Assembly (NCBI RefSeq): GCF_025356155.1
Contig: NZ_JANXUQ010000287.1
Coordinates: forward strand, 1 to 37,266
From: Rhodoferax sp.
GTDB lineage: Bacteria > Pseudomonadota > Gammaproteobacteria > Burkholderiales > Burkholderiaceae_C
Length of the DNA stretch: 37,266 nt
Direction: 5' to 3'
The translations under genes were made by a program, and so were the position numbers. Positions 9,328 to 18,541 of this stretch are shown here, piece by piece. The notes beneath the pieces were generated by a model. That model made no database searches, was not told the DNA's origin, and worked only from the letters and a program-made list of their open reading frames with translations. The first letter of the stretch is position 1; each line of letters starts with the position of its first letter.

Positions 9328-11109
9328 GTGAACCATCCCAATCCCGCCATCGTCACCCAGGCAGGCGCAAGACGCTTGCCGCGCTGGGCCTTGCTATTGC
9401 TGTGCTTTGCCTATGCCCTGCCGGGCTTCCTGGGCCGCGACGCCTGGAAAAGCGAAGACATGGCGGCCTTGGGCTTTATGGCTGAATTGGTGCAGGGCAC
9501 TTCTGATTGGCTGGCACCCACCCTGATCGGTATCCCTGCGGACAACCCCGCCGTTTTGCCTTACTGGCTGGGGGCGTGGGCCATACAACTGGCTCCAAGC
9601 TGGGCCAGTGCAGATTTTGTGGTGCGCATCCCCTTTGTGCTCCTGCTGGGTATGGCTATGGTCGCCACTTGGTATGGCACGTATTACCTGGCGCGCAATC
9701 CATTGGCCCAGCCCGTGCCCTTTGCCTTCGGAGGTGAGGCGCTGCCGGGGGACTATGCGCGTGCCATGGCAGACGGCGGGTTGCTAGCGTTTATCGCCTG
9801 CCTCGGGCTCCCGCAACTCGCGCATGAAACAACGCCCGCTTTAGCACAGCTTGGGTTTACAGCGTTATTTTTCTATGCCATGGGCGCACTGCCCTACCGC
9901 AGACGTGGCCCTGCCGTTGCTGCGACACTGGGGCTGATCGGGCTTTCACTTTCGGGCGCCCCAACCCTTGCTATTTTGTTCGGTCTGGGAAGCGCCGCGC
10001 TGCACTATGTGGACCGCGCTGAGGAGATTCCCGACACGACCCGTAACCGTCGCTTGGCCAAGGAAAGCATCGCCATAGCAGCGACCACGCTCATCAGTGC
10101 CGCTCTGGCCATGGCTTTGGGCCTGTTGCGTTGGAAGCTGGAATTGCCCCACCCACTGTGGACAGACTGGTACGGTTATGTGCAATTGCTGGTGTGGTTT
10201 ACCTGGCCTGCTTGGCCCTTGACCCTGTGGACCCTGTGGCGCTGGCGGTACCAGCTGTTCAACCGCCGCGTCAGCCGACATGTTGCATTGCCGGCCTGGT
10301 TTGTTGGCGTGTGCGTGGTGGCCACGTTGACCACAGGATCATCTGACCGCACCTTGTTGCTGGCGCTGCCGGCACTGGCCACGCTGGCGGCTTTTGCACT
10401 GCCGACGCTCAAACGCCAGGTTTCAGCCTTGATTGACTGGTTCACTCTGCTATTCTTTTCTGGCTGGGCCTTCACGATTTGGGTGGTCTGGATCGCAATG
10501 CAAACCGGTGTACCAGCACAACCCGTGGCCAATGTCGCCCGCTTGGTCCCAGGCTTTAAGGCCAGCTTCTCTTTGTTCTCCTTTGCCATCGCAGCCATCG
10601 CCACGATAGCCTGGGCCTGGTTGGTGAAATGGCGCGTGGGACGCCACCGTGCGGCTATCTGGAAAAGCCTGGTCTTGCCGGCCGGAGGCGCAGCGTTGTG
10701 CTGGTTATTGTTTATGACAATATTGCTGCCCCCGCTGAACTACGCCCAAAGCTATACGGTATTGGTTCAGAGAACCCGGTCGCAATTGACTGCGCCCGGA
10801 TGCGTAGAGACACTGGGGCTTGGGCAAGGTCAAATTGCCGCATTCCAGTTTTACGGTGGCCTGCACCTCGTGCCCATGCAGGTCGGCACAAGCTGCCCCT
10901 GGCTCCTGGTCGAGCCTTTACCAGACCAGACAGCCCCAACCAACAACATCGACGCCGCGGTGTGGACGCAACAGACCTTGATTCAGCATCCCGCCAACCG
11001 AGGTGAGTCCGTTCTGCTGTTTAAACGACAAGCACCTGCAATCAATGAATATTCGACACTTCCAGCGCAGAGCGAACCCGCTGCGGCGGAAACGTCAGAG
11101 AAAAAGTAG
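9328..11109 (+). CDS. Multi-pass membrane protein, GT39/ArnT-like (GT-C fold) glycosyltransferase candidate
   Basis: A 593-aa protein with about 11-12 hydrophobic segments spread over residues 15-490 and a soluble C-terminal tail. The first periplasmic loop, GRDAWKSEDMAALGFMAEL, resembles the acidic loop after the first helix of GT39/ArnT-type enzymes, which move sugars from lipid carriers to lipid A or proteins in the periplasm. I cannot name donor or acceptor. The start is GTG at 9328; an ATG at 9320 is out of frame. Its 3' end overlaps the convergent phoR gene by 68 bp. The last residues are low complexity (Ala, Glu, Ser, Lys), so the tail may be a recent extension. Confidence 0.6.
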   Translation: MNHPNPAIVTQAGARRLPRWALLLLCFAYALPGFLGRDAWKSEDMAALGFMAELVQGTSDWLAPTLIGIPADNPAVLPYWLGAWAIQLAPSWASADFVVRIPFVLLLGMAMVATWYGTYYLARNPLAQPVPFAFGGEALPGDYARAMADGGLLAFIACLGLPQLAHETTPALAQLGFTALFFYAMGALPYRRRGPAVAATLGLIGLSLSGAPTLAILFGLGSAALHYVDRAEEIPDTTRNRRLAKESIAIAATTLISAALAMALGLLRWKLELPHPLWTDWYGYVQLLVWFTWPAWPLTLWTLWRWRYQLFNRRVSRHVALPAWFVGVCVVATLTTGSSDRTLLLALPALATLAAFALPTLKRQVSALIDWFTLLFFSGWAFTIWVVWIAMQTGVPAQPVANVARLVPGFKASFSLFSFAIAAIATIAWAWLVKWRVGRHRAAIWKSLVLPAGGAALCWLLFMTILLPPLNYAQSYTVLVQRTRSQLTAPGCVETLGLGQGQIAAFQFYGGLHLVPMQVGTSCPWLLVEPLPDQTAPTNNIDAAVWTQQTLIQHPANRGESVLLFKRQAPAINEYSTLPAQSEPAAAETSEKK

Positions 11110-12385
11110 AGCCTTTGCCGGGAAAGCTGTCAATAGACAGCTCCGCTCCATGGCGCTGTGCCACATGCTTGACGATGGCCAAGCCCAAACCGGTCCCACC
11201 AGTTTCGCGCGAGCGGCTACGGTCCACCCGGTAAAAGCGCTCCGTTAACCGTGGAATGTGCTCTTGCGCAATGCCGGGGCCTTGGTCCTTGACATAAAAC
11301 ACCACCCCGCCTTCTGGCAACGATTTGAGACCCACGTCGATGCGACGCTGGGCAGGTGTGTAACGGATCGCATTGCCAATCAGATTGGACATGGCACTGT
11401 GCAACTCCAGCGCAGAGCCCGCAATCTCACATCCCGGAGCATGCTCAAACCGCAAATCGTGCGACTGCGCCCACAACAAATGCGAGAGATCGCGTGCATC
11501 TTGTTCACACTGTTGCATCAACACATCTCCCGAGACCCATTCATGCGCCGAAGGCAAGGGGCTGCCTTCCAATCGCGACAGCGTCAGCAAATCGCTCACC
11601 AGCGTTTGCATACGTGTGGCCTGCTGCGACATCAATCCCAGGTAGCGCTGGCGCTCTTGGTCATTCAGTGGAAGGGTTTGTAAGGTCTCCACAAATCCGG
11701 CTAACACCGTCAAGGGTGTGCGAATTTCGTGCGAAACATTGGCAACAAAATCACGTCGCATTGCCTCTGCTTGTTCAACTACGGTGATGTCACGCGACAG
11801 CAGCAACATGCGTCCGTCGCCGTAAAAATGCAAATTAACTGACAAGGTAACGGGTTTGGAACTGCTGTTCTCCCGCCCAGGCATCGTGACGCCCTGCAAG
11901 AAGTTGCGCGCAGACATATACGCCGCAAAACCCGGATCGCGCACCAGATTACCGAAATGTTGTAACAGATCACGCCGCGCATCAAAGCCAAAATGGTCTG
12001 CCGCCGTCTGGTTAAACCATTCAATGCGCGCCTGAGAATCCAGCAACACAACGCCACTGGGCGATGCCTGCAAAGCGGCCAGGAAGTCTTTCAACCGGCT
12101 CTCGCTCTCGACGGTTAGTCGACTGCTATCCCGTAGCATGCGGCGTATGCGGTTGTAGGCCTCACCCCACAACCCATTGCCGATCGCCAGGTCGTTGGTA
12201 GCGCCCCCGCGCAACCAACGCAACAACCGCACACCACGCAAACTATCCAATACAAACCACAAGTAACTGCCGACCAAAGTCATCGCCAGAATCAGTAGCC
12301 ATTCGTCACCTTTGGGCGCAGCCCACCATCCGATACAAGCTGCGCCAAGTTGGCACAGCACCAGTGAAAGAAGCCGCCAGTACAT
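11042..12385 (-). CDS. phoR: Phosphate regulon sensor histidine kinase PhoR
   Basis: A 447-aa inner-membrane histidine kinase that phosphorylates PhoB when phosphate is scarce. Two N-terminal hydrophobic segments (LLSLVLCQLGAACIGWW and LLILAMTLVGSYLWFVL) are followed by a PAS region (LQASPSGVVLLDSQARIEWFN). The HisKA box has the phosphoacceptor His (FVANVSHEIRTPLTVLAGF), and the ATPase lobe has NLIGNAIRYTP, VKDQGPGI and TGLGLAIVKHVAQRHG. I chose ATG 12385, 22 nt after the phoB stop, because the membrane segments begin there; the longer open frame up to 12502 only adds residues antisense to nothing recognisable and overlaps phoB. It is last gene of the Pst/Pho operon. Confidence 0.95.
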   Translation of the reverse strand: MYWRLLSLVLCQLGAACIGWWAAPKGDEWLLILAMTLVGSYLWFVLDSLRGVRLLRWLRGGATNDLAIGNGLWGEAYNRIRRMLRDSSRLTVESESRLKDFLAALQASPSGVVLLDSQARIEWFNQTAADHFGFDARRDLLQHFGNLVRDPGFAAYMSARNFLQGVTMPGRENSSSKPVTLSVNLHFYGDGRMLLLSRDITVVEQAEAMRRDFVANVSHEIRTPLTVLAGFVETLQTLPLNDQERQRYLGLMSQQATRMQTLVSDLLTLSRLEGSPLPSAHEWVSGDVLMQQCEQDARDLSHLLWAQSHDLRFEHAPGCEIAGSALELHSAMSNLIGNAIRYTPAQRRIDVGLKSLPEGGVVFYVKDQGPGIAQEHIPRLTERFYRVDRSRSRETGGTGLGLAIVKHVAQRHGAELSIDSFPGKGSTFSLTFPPQRVRSALEVSNIH

Positions 12386-12407
12386 GCAATTTTGGAAAAT
12401 GCAGCGA

Positions 12408-13136
12408 CTAAGGAGTACCGGATTTTTCTGCGACGGTTGTCGCAGGCGCAGGCGTGGCGGTGAGGCGGTAACCCGCACCCCGCACCGTCTCGACCATGAC
12501 ACCTGCAGCAGTCAACGCTTCGCGCAGACGCTTGACGTGTACGTCCACCGTGCGCTCTTCGATGTAGACGTGGTCGCCCCAAACCTTGTCCAGCAACTGG
12601 GCACGGCTGTGCACGCGCTCGGCATGGCCCATCAGGTAATGCAGTAGTTTGAATTCGGTGGGGCCTAGTTTCAGGGGCTTATCTTCAAATGACACACGGT
12701 GCGTGGCCGGGTCCAGCACTAGGGCACCAATGGTTAGCACTTCACCCGCCTGCTCTGGCGTGCGACGGCGCAACACAGCACGTATGCGTGCCAGCAGTTC
12801 CTTCGTCGAAAACGGCTTCGCAATGTAATCGTCAGCACCCGCATCCAGGCCAGCCACACGATCCGCCTCGTCGCCGCGGGCGGTCAGCATGATCAGCGGG
12901 ACCGACTGGGTACGCGGATCGGCGCGCCAGCGTTTGGCCAGCACCAGACCGCTTTCGCCAGGCAACATCCAGTCCAGCAAGATCAAGTCAGGCAAACCTG
13001 CATCCAGATCCCGCTGGGCGGTGACGCTGTCGCTGGCCCAGATGGGGCGAAATCCGTTGTGCCGCAGGTTGACGGCAATCAGCTCCGCAATGGCGGATTC
13101 GTCCTCCACGACCAAGACAGAGGGCATGTTTCTCAT
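12408..13136 (-). CDS. phoB: Phosphate regulon response regulator PhoB
   Basis: A 242-aa OmpR/PhoB-family transcription factor that binds Pho boxes when phosphorylated. The receiver domain has the acidic pair in VVEDESAIAEL, the phosphoacceptor Asp in LPDLILLDWMLPGESG, the Thr in IMLTARGDEADRVAGLDAGADDYIAKPF, and the conserved Lys. The winged-helix domain has LKLGPTEFKLLHYLMGHAERVHSRAQLL, VWGDHVYIEERTVDVHVKRLR and the final RGAGYRL. The ATG overlaps the phoU stop by 4 nt. This is the regulator expected to act at the four Pho boxes listed in this window. Confidence 0.96.
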   Translation of the reverse strand: MRNMPSVLVVEDESAIAELIAVNLRHNGFRPIWASDSVTAQRDLDAGLPDLILLDWMLPGESGLVLAKRWRADPRTQSVPLIMLTARGDEADRVAGLDAGADDYIAKPFSTKELLARIRAVLRRRTPEQAGEVLTIGALVLDPATHRVSFEDKPLKLGPTEFKLLHYLMGHAERVHSRAQLLDKVWGDHVYIEERTVDVHVKRLREALTAAGVMVETVRGAGYRLTATPAPATTVAEKSGTP

Positions 13137-13834
13137 CGGACCACCGATTCGATTTTTTCCATCGTGGTGTGACGCACATCTTCGCCTTTGACCACATAGA
13201 TGATGAACTCGGCAATGTTCTTAGAGTGGTCACCAATACGCTCGATGGCCTTGGCCAGGAACAGCAGATCCAGACTGGGCGAGATCATGCGAGGGTCTTC
13301 CATCATGTAGGTGATGAGTTTGCGCACAAAACCGTCAAACTCCGCGTCGATCAGGTCGTCCTCTTTCAGGATCGCCACTGCGGCATTGATGTCCAATCGC
13401 GCAAAAGCATCAAGTGCCTTGTTCAGCAAACCCGAGGCCAGGTCGGCGGCCACACGCAGCTCCAGCGACGGAAGCGCGCGGGGCGATCCACTCTGGATGA
13501 TGGAGCGCACCATGCGGGCAATCTTCTCTGCTTCGTCACCAACCCGCTCCAGATTCGCAGTCGTCTTGGAAATGGCGATCAGCAAGCGCAGGTCGCGTGC
13601 CGTGGGCTGGCGCCGTGCAATGATGGACGAGAGATCGCGGTCGATCTCGATTTCCATTGCATTCACACGTGCCTCGTTGGCCGACACTTCGTCGGCCACC
13701 TCGACGCTGAACTGCGACAGCGCATAAATAGCCCGGCGGATTTGCGACTCCACCAAACCACCCAGCTCCATGACCTGCGAGGAAACCGAGGTCAACTCGC
13801 TGTCGAATTGCGTTGATAAGTGTTTGTCTGCCAT
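13133..13834 (-). CDS. phoU: Phosphate signalling protein PhoU
   Basis: A 233-aa cytoplasmic protein that couples the PstSCAB transporter to PhoR and keeps the Pho regulon off when phosphate is plentiful. It is made of two three-helix PhoU repeats; visible family segments are LGGLVESQIRRAIYAL, ANLERVGDEAEKIARM and AKAIERIGDHSKNIAEFIIYVVKGEDVRH. The (E)RxxDxxxN/K metal-binding signatures are present in both halves. It is 54 bp after pstB in the same run and overlaps phoB by 4 nt. Confidence 0.96.
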   Translation of the reverse strand: MADKHLSTQFDSELTSVSSQVMELGGLVESQIRRAIYALSQFSVEVADEVSANEARVNAMEIEIDRDLSSIIARRQPTARDLRLLIAISKTTANLERVGDEAEKIARMVRSIIQSGSPRALPSLELRVAADLASGLLNKALDAFARLDINAAVAILKEDDLIDAEFDGFVRKLITYMMEDPRMISPSLDLLFLAKAIERIGDHSKNIAEFIIYVVKGEDVRHTTMEKIESVVR

Positions 13835-13888
13835 AAATATCTTTCTATTTCGTTCACAACATCTTCGGGCACTGCACCGCGACCACCA

Positions 13889-14668
13889 TCAACCAAAGCG
13901 GCCCGTGATGTAGTCTTCTGTCTCTTTGCGCGTGGGCTTGAAAAACATCTGCTCCGTAGCGCCAAACTCCATCAGGTCGCCCAAATACATATAGGCCGTG
14001 TAATCGCTGCAGCGCGCAGCCTGCTGCATGTTGTGGGTGACGATAACCACGGTGTAGTCGCTCTTCAGTTCCACAATCAATTCCTCGACCTTGGCCGTCG
14101 AAATAGGGTCCAGCGCCGAGCAAGGCTCATCCAGCAACAACACCTCTGGCTTGATGGCGATACCCCGCGCAATGCACAGGCGTTGCTGCTGTCCGCCAGA
14201 CAAACTGGAGCCGCTTTGGTGCAGCTTGTCTTTCACTTCCGTCCACAAAGCCGACTTGCGCAAAGCCCACTCGACACGTTCTTCCATGTCGCTGGTGTTC
14301 AACGATTCAAACAACTTCACGCCAAAGGCAATATTGTCGAATATAGACATCGGAAACGGCGTTGGCTTTTGGAACACCATGCCGACCTTGGCGCGCAACA
14401 GTGCAACGTCTTCCTTGCTGGTCAGCAGGTTCTCGCCGTCCAGAATGATCTGGCCTTCGGCGCGCTGCTCGGGGTAGAGCTCAAACATACGGTTAAACAC
14501 ACGCAACAAGGTGGACTTGCCGCAGCCCGACGGGCCGATGAAAGCGGTAACCTTGTTCTCCGGGATTTCCAGGTTGATGCCCTTGAGTGCGTGGAACTTG
14601 CCGTAATAGAAATTCAAATCCTTGACGGCAATCTTGGTCTTTGCTGGTGCGGTAGGGGTATTGAGCAT
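13889..14668 (-). CDS. pstB: Phosphate ABC transporter ATP-binding protein PstB
   Basis: A 259-aa ATPase of the high-affinity phosphate importer, working on the cytoplasmic face with PstA and PstC. Walker A is [13 protein letters not shown], the Q-loop is [19 protein letters not shown], the signature is [17 protein letters not shown], Walker B is [14 protein letters not shown], and the switch His is in [13 protein letters not shown]. Family length and hallmark residues are complete. It lies 34 bp after pstA. Confidence 0.97.
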   Translation of the reverse strand: MLNTPTAPAKTKIAVKDLNFYYGKFHALKGINLEIPENKVTAFIGPSGCGKSTLLRVFNRMFELYPEQRAEGQIILDGENLLTSKEDVALLRAKVGMVFQKPTPFPMSIFDNIAFGVKLFESLNTSDMEERVEWALRKSALWTEVKDKLHQSGSSLSGGQQQRLCIARGIAIKPEVLLLDEPCSALDPISTAKVEELIVELKSDYTVVIVTHNMQQAARCSDYTAYMYLGDLMEFGATEQMFFKPTRKETEDYITGRFG

Positions 14669-14702
14669 GAGTAGTATTTCAAGTAAGTTGCTGCAACAGT
14701 TA

Positions 14703-15563
14703 TCAGATCTTGGTGCGGGTCAAGATCCGCGCAAGGACGTTCAGACCCAGCACCGCTGCGGTAATGATGAAGACGCCAGCCCAAGCCAGCTTCTGCCAGT
14801 TTTCGTAAGGGCTCATCGCGAACTTGAAGATGGTTACCGGAAGGCTGGCCATCGGTTCACTCAAGCTGCTGGTCCAGAACTGGTTGCTCAGGGCAGTAAA
14901 CAGCAAGGGAGCCGTCTCACCCGCAATACGGGCAACCGCCAACAGCACGCCAGTGATAACGCCGGTTCTGGCAGCCTTGAGCGTGATGCTCAAAATGACT
15001 TTCCATTTCGGCGCACCCAACGCATAGGCCGCTTCACGGAGACCGGGCGGCACCAACTGCAGCATATTTTCAGTGGTGCGGATCACTACAGGAATGACCA
15101 ACAAAGACAGAGCCAATACGCCGGCATAACCCGAGAATGACTTGAAGCGCGACACCACCACTGCGTAAACAAACAGGCCGATGACGATGGATGGAGCCGA
15201 CAAAAGGATGTCGTTGACAAAGCGCGTGATGGATGCCAGCCAGCTCTTGGAGTCGAACTCCGCAAGATAGATGCCCGCCATCACGCCAATTGGCGTTCCC
15301 AATCCGGTTGCCAGGGCCACCATGACAAACGAGCCATAGATCGCATTGGCCAAGCCCCCTTCGTCGTTCGGTGGCGGGGTCATTTGCGTGAATGTGGCAA
15401 CCGCCATGCCGCCTATCCCTAAGCGAATGGTTTCCCACAAAATCCAGAACAACCAAACCAGGCCAAACGCCATGGCGCCCAGCGCCAAGCCAGTTGCCAA
15501 TTGGTTAACCCGTTTGCGGCGTGCAAACTTGGCGACTTTGAGTTCGTGTGCAGTCGCGATCAT
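14703..15563 (-). CDS. pstA: Phosphate ABC transporter permease PstA
   Basis: A 286-aa inner-membrane permease with about six hydrophobic helices. The coupling-helix region ([31 protein letters not shown]) and [15 protein letters not shown] are diagnostic of PstA. The periplasmic loop around [21 protein letters not shown] is also typical. The start overlaps the pstC stop by 4 nt. Confidence 0.96.
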   Translation of the reverse strand: MIATAHELKVAKFARRKRVNQLATGLALGAMAFGLVWLFWILWETIRLGIGGMAVATFTQMTPPPNDEGGLANAIYGSFVMVALATGLGTPIGVMAGIYLAEFDSKSWLASITRFVNDILLSAPSIVIGLFVYAVVVSRFKSFSGYAGVLALSLLVIPVVIRTTENMLQLVPPGLREAAYALGAPKWKVILSITLKAARTGVITGVLLAVARIAGETAPLLFTALSNQFWTSSLSEPMASLPVTIFKFAMSPYENWQKLAWAGVFIITAAVLGLNVLARILTRTKI

Positions 15564-16591
15564 GTCTTCGCTCCTTCGTTCTTGCGCAGTTGCGACAGCA
15601 GTAGTTTGGACAGCGACAGGATCACGAAAGTGATGAAAAACAGAACTAGACCCAGGTACATCAACGATGCTTGGTGCAGGCCCTCACCCGCCTCCGCAAA
15701 CTCGTTAGCCAATGCAGATGTGATACTGTTGGCCGCCTGGAACAGGCTCAACGAATCCAGTTGGTTGAAATTGCCAATCACAAAAGTCACGGCCATGGTC
15801 TCACCAATTGCCCGGCCCAGACCCAGCATGATGCCGCCTATCACGCCCGTCTTGGTGTAAGGCAGCACGACCTTCGACACCACTTCCCAAGTCGTAGCGC
15901 CCAGCCCATAAGCGGACTCTTTCAACAAGGCGGGTGTCACTTCAAACACATCGCGCATCACAGCGGCGATGAAGGGGATGATCATGATGGCCAGAATAAT
16001 GCCTGCTGACAAGATGCCGATACCGACCGGCGGACCGGATACAAACGCACCCAGGTAGGGCACACCCGAGAATGCGGCCTGCATGGGCTGTTGCACATAC
16101 GTCGCCAGCACGGGACCGAATACCAGTAAACCCCACATCCCGTAAACAATGGATGGCACGGCCGCCAGCAATTCGATTGCTGTACCCAGTGGCCGCTTCA
16201 GCCACGCGGGGGACAACTCGGTGAGGAACAGGGCGATACCAAAGCTGACCGGTACCGCGATCAACAGCGCGATGAACGAGGTAGCCAGCGTGCCATAAAT
16301 CATGACCAAGCCGCCAAACTCTTCCTTGACGGGGTCCCACGTGGTGCTGGTCAAGAAGCCCAGACCATATTTATGGATCGCGGGCCACGCACTGATGGTC
16401 AGCGAGGCCAGGATCGCAACCAGCATGCCCAAGGTAACGAAGGCTGCGCCCTTGGCCAGCCAGCTAAAGACAAGATCAGCCCAGGGACCCGATCGGGCAC
16501 GTTTGACAGGAGGAGGTTGGGTCATTGATCGGCTCGGCTGAGTTGCAGAGGGACTGGAGGAAAAATCGCTGTGTGCAAGTGTAGATGACAT
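15560..16591 (-). CDS. pstC: Phosphate ABC transporter permease PstC
   Basis: A 343-aa inner-membrane permease, partner of PstA. The extended cytoplasmic N-terminus (about 40 residues, Ser/Pro-rich) is followed by six hydrophobic helices. Typical segments are [52 protein letters not shown] and [18 protein letters not shown]. It lies 47 bp after pstS with no terminator-like hairpin I could identify, so it is likely cotranscribed. Confidence 0.96.
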   Translation of the reverse strand: MSSTLAHSDFSSSPSATQPSRSMTQPPPVKRARSGPWADLVFSWLAKGAAFVTLGMLVAILASLTISAWPAIHKYGLGFLTSTTWDPVKEEFGGLVMIYGTLATSFIALLIAVPVSFGIALFLTELSPAWLKRPLGTAIELLAAVPSIVYGMWGLLVFGPVLATYVQQPMQAAFSGVPYLGAFVSGPPVGIGILSAGIILAIMIIPFIAAVMRDVFEVTPALLKESAYGLGATTWEVVSKVVLPYTKTGVIGGIMLGLGRAIGETMAVTFVIGNFNQLDSLSLFQAANSITSALANEFAEAGEGLHQASLMYLGLVLFFITFVILSLSKLLLSQLRKNEGAKT

Positions 16592-16638
16592 GGTAGTTTT
16601 ACCTGGCAGATCCCTTCTGAGCCTAAAGCTATGTCGGT

Positions 16639-17682
16639 TTACTTGAACGCCACTGGTTTGCCAGCACCGTCTTTGATTTCACCCCAGGACTTTTCAATCG
16701 CAGCAATGACGGGCTTGGGCATGGGCACATAGTCCAGGTCGGCAGCAATCTTGTCACCGTTTTTATAGGCCCAGCTAAAGAACTTCAACACTTCGGTTGC
16801 GTTGGCAGGCTTGTCTTGCTTGGTGTGCATCAAGATGAAGGTTGCACCCGAGATAGGCCATGCATCTTTGCCAGGCTGGTTGGTCAGAATCTGGTAGAAG
16901 GTCTTGGCCCAATCTGCACCGGCAGCCGCAGCTTTGAAGGTGTCGTCCTCAGGCTTCACAAAGTTGCCCGCCGAGTTTTGCACCAAGGCGTAGGTCATCT
17001 TGTTTTGTTTGACGTAAGAGTACTCAACGTAACCCAGAGAATTGGGCAAGCGAGATACAAATGCGGCCACGCCTTCATTGCCCTTGCCACCTGCGCCCAC
17101 AGGCCAGTTCACGGCTGTACCCTCGCCCACTTTGGACTTCCACTCGGCATTGACCTTGCTCAGGTAGTTGGTGAAGATAAAAGTAGTGCCCGAGCCGTCC
17201 GCACGGCGAACCTGCGCGATGGCTGCGTCTGGCAATGCAAGGCTCGGGTTCAAGGCTTTGATCGCAGGATCATTCCAGCGAGAAATCTTACCCAGGAAGA
17301 TGTCGCCTAGCAACTGGCCGGTCAGCTTGAGCTGGCCGGGCTCAATGCCCTTGACGTTCAGTACGGGCACCACACCACCCATGACGGTGGGGAATTGCAT
17401 CTGGCCTTTGGTCTTCAGCACTTCGTCGGTCTGGGGCATGTCGGATGCACCAAAATCGACTGTCTTGGAGTCAATTTGCTTGATACCGCCGCCGGAACCG
17501 ATGGATTGGTAGTTGACCTTGACGCCGGTTGCCTTGTTGTAGTCAGAAGCCCACTTGGAGTAGATGGGCGCTGGGAATGTGGCGCCGGCACCGGTAATTT
17601 CCTGAGCACCAACCACACCGGAAAAACCCAGTGAGGCGGCTACGGCCAAAGACAGAAGCGGCAATTTGGAAGCGATTCGCAT
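16639..17682 (-). CDS. pstS: Periplasmic phosphate-binding protein PstS
   Basis: A 347-aa periplasmic protein that captures phosphate for PstCAB. A signal peptide of about 26 residues ends [22 protein letters not shown]. Phosphate-contact segments include [19 protein letters not shown] and [15 protein letters not shown]. The ribosome binding site AAGGGTT precedes the ATG at 17682. It is first gene of the seven-gene Pst/Pho operon and is preceded by a textbook Pho box (17731-17752). Confidence 0.97.
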   Translation of the reverse strand: MRIASKLPLLSLAVAASLGFSGVVGAQEITGAGATFPAPIYSKWASDYNKATGVKVNYQSIGSGGGIKQIDSKTVDFGASDMPQTDEVLKTKGQMQFPTVMGGVVPVLNVKGIEPGQLKLTGQLLGDIFLGKISRWNDPAIKALNPSLALPDAAIAQVRRADGSGTTFIFTNYLSKVNAEWKSKVGEGTAVNWPVGAGGKGNEGVAAFVSRLPNSLGYVEYSYVKQNKMTYALVQNSAGNFVKPEDDTFKAAAAGADWAKTFYQILTNQPGKDAWPISGATFILMHTKQDKPANATEVLKFFSWAYKNGDKIAADLDYVPMPKPVIAAIEKSWGEIKDGAGKPVAFK

Positions 17683-17718
17683 GAGTAACCCTTATTCGGT
17701 TGATTGAGGAATGACCTG

Positions 17719-17752
17719 ACTTTAAGAAGTTTTTATGACAAGTTTGTGACAA
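17719..17752 (-). promoter_or_regulatory. Pho box and -10 of the pstS promoter
   Basis: On the minus strand two adjacent 11-bp half-sites, TTGTCACAAAC and TTGTCATAAAA (17752-17731), are followed after exactly 6 nt by TAAAGT (17724-17719). This is the layout known for PhoB-activated sigma-70 promoters such as E. coli phoA, in which the box replaces the -35. Confidence 0.92.
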
Positions 17753-17820
17753 ATCAGAGGTCTCGAGCACACCACCCAACTCTCCGATCGCAGCCAAGTT
17801 GTCGCCAAAGCTTCAAGAAT

Positions 17821-17854
17821 TTGTCACATTGTTGTCACAAGACATTCCTACGCT
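17821..17854 (+). promoter_or_regulatory. Pho box and -10 upstream of the FAS1 lipoprotein gene
   Basis: Plus strand: half-sites TTGTCACATTG (17821-17831) and TTGTCACAAGA (17832-17842), then 6 nt, then TACGCT (17849-17854). A weaker related 11-mer, TTGTCGCCAAA, sits exactly two repeat lengths upstream (17799-17809). The start codon is 30 bp downstream of the -10. The orientation is opposite to the pstS box, 68 bp away. Confidence 0.8.
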
Positions 17855-17883
17855 ACACCGTTTTCAACCAACAAACCCGCACC

Positions 17884-18387
17884 ATGCAACACACCACCAA
17901 CGCCTTTGCAATCCTCCGCCGCACCGCCATGATGGCTGCCATTACGCTGGCAATGGCCGGTTGCGCCACCACTTCCAAACCCCTCAATCTGGCAGACAGC
18001 ATTGCCAGCAATCCGTCGCTGAGCACCTTCAACACCCTGGTCGCCCAAGGAGGCCTGTCCGAGACGCTGAAGTCCGGCGGTCCTTACACCGTGTTCGCCC
18101 CCACCAATGACGCGTTCAAGACGGTTCCCGCTGCCACCATGGCCGACCTCAGCAAGCATCCCGAAAAACTGAAGGATGTACTGAACTACCACATCACATC
18201 GGGCAAGCTGATGGCTGCCGACATCAAAAACAGCGACGCCAAGACCCTCAACGGCGCAAACGTAGCCCTGTCCAAGGCCGGTGACTTCGTAACAGTCGAA
18301 AACGCCGCCGTGGTTGTGGCCAATCTGGGCGCGACCAATGGCGTGGTCCACACCATCGACACCGTGCTGATGCCTCCCAAGAAGTAA
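17884..18387 (+). CDS. FAS1 (fasciclin) domain lipoprotein
   Basis: A 167-aa protein with an N-terminal hydrophobic segment ending AMAGC, so Cys27 is a probable lipid-modified residue. One FAS1 domain follows, with the H1 motif GPYTVFAPTNDAF and the H2 motif GVVHTIDTVLMP. FAS1 domains generally mediate adhesion or protein contacts; no enzymatic role is implied. Start ATG 17884 is chosen because it begins the signal sequence and lies after the promoter; the upstream in-frame start at 17704 would run through the Pho box. It is divergent from pstS. With its own Pho box it is a candidate phosphate-starvation gene. The exact role is unknown. Confidence 0.88.
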   Translation: MQHTTNAFAILRRTAMMAAITLAMAGCATTSKPLNLADSIASNPSLSTFNTLVAQGGLSETLKSGGPYTVFAPTNDAFKTVPAATMADLSKHPEKLKDVLNYHITSGKLMAADIKNSDAKTLNGANVALSKAGDFVTVENAAVVVANLGATNGVVHTIDTVLMPPKK

Positions 18388-18440
18388 GTCTTCTCTCCGA
18401 GTGGCCTTACCGCCACAAGTCGTTACATCAAATACCCCGC

Positions 18441-18483
18441 TAGCCCTCGTGGAAGCTGATTTAGCAGCTATCACTTTAGTAGC
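18441..18483 (+). repeat. 43-bp dispersed repeat, copy 2 (intergenic)
   Basis: TAGCCCTCGTGGAA, 12 nt, then a 17-nt block GCTA-N9-TAGC. It lies between the FAS1 gene and the periplasmic binding protein gene. It has the same layout and length as the copies at 1253-1295 and 32507-32549. Confidence 0.75.
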
Positions 18484-18541
18484 GTGGTGGGCGCTCGTCC
18501 GCCACCTTCGCCTTTCTTTCGGCACAGGAGCACCAAACACC

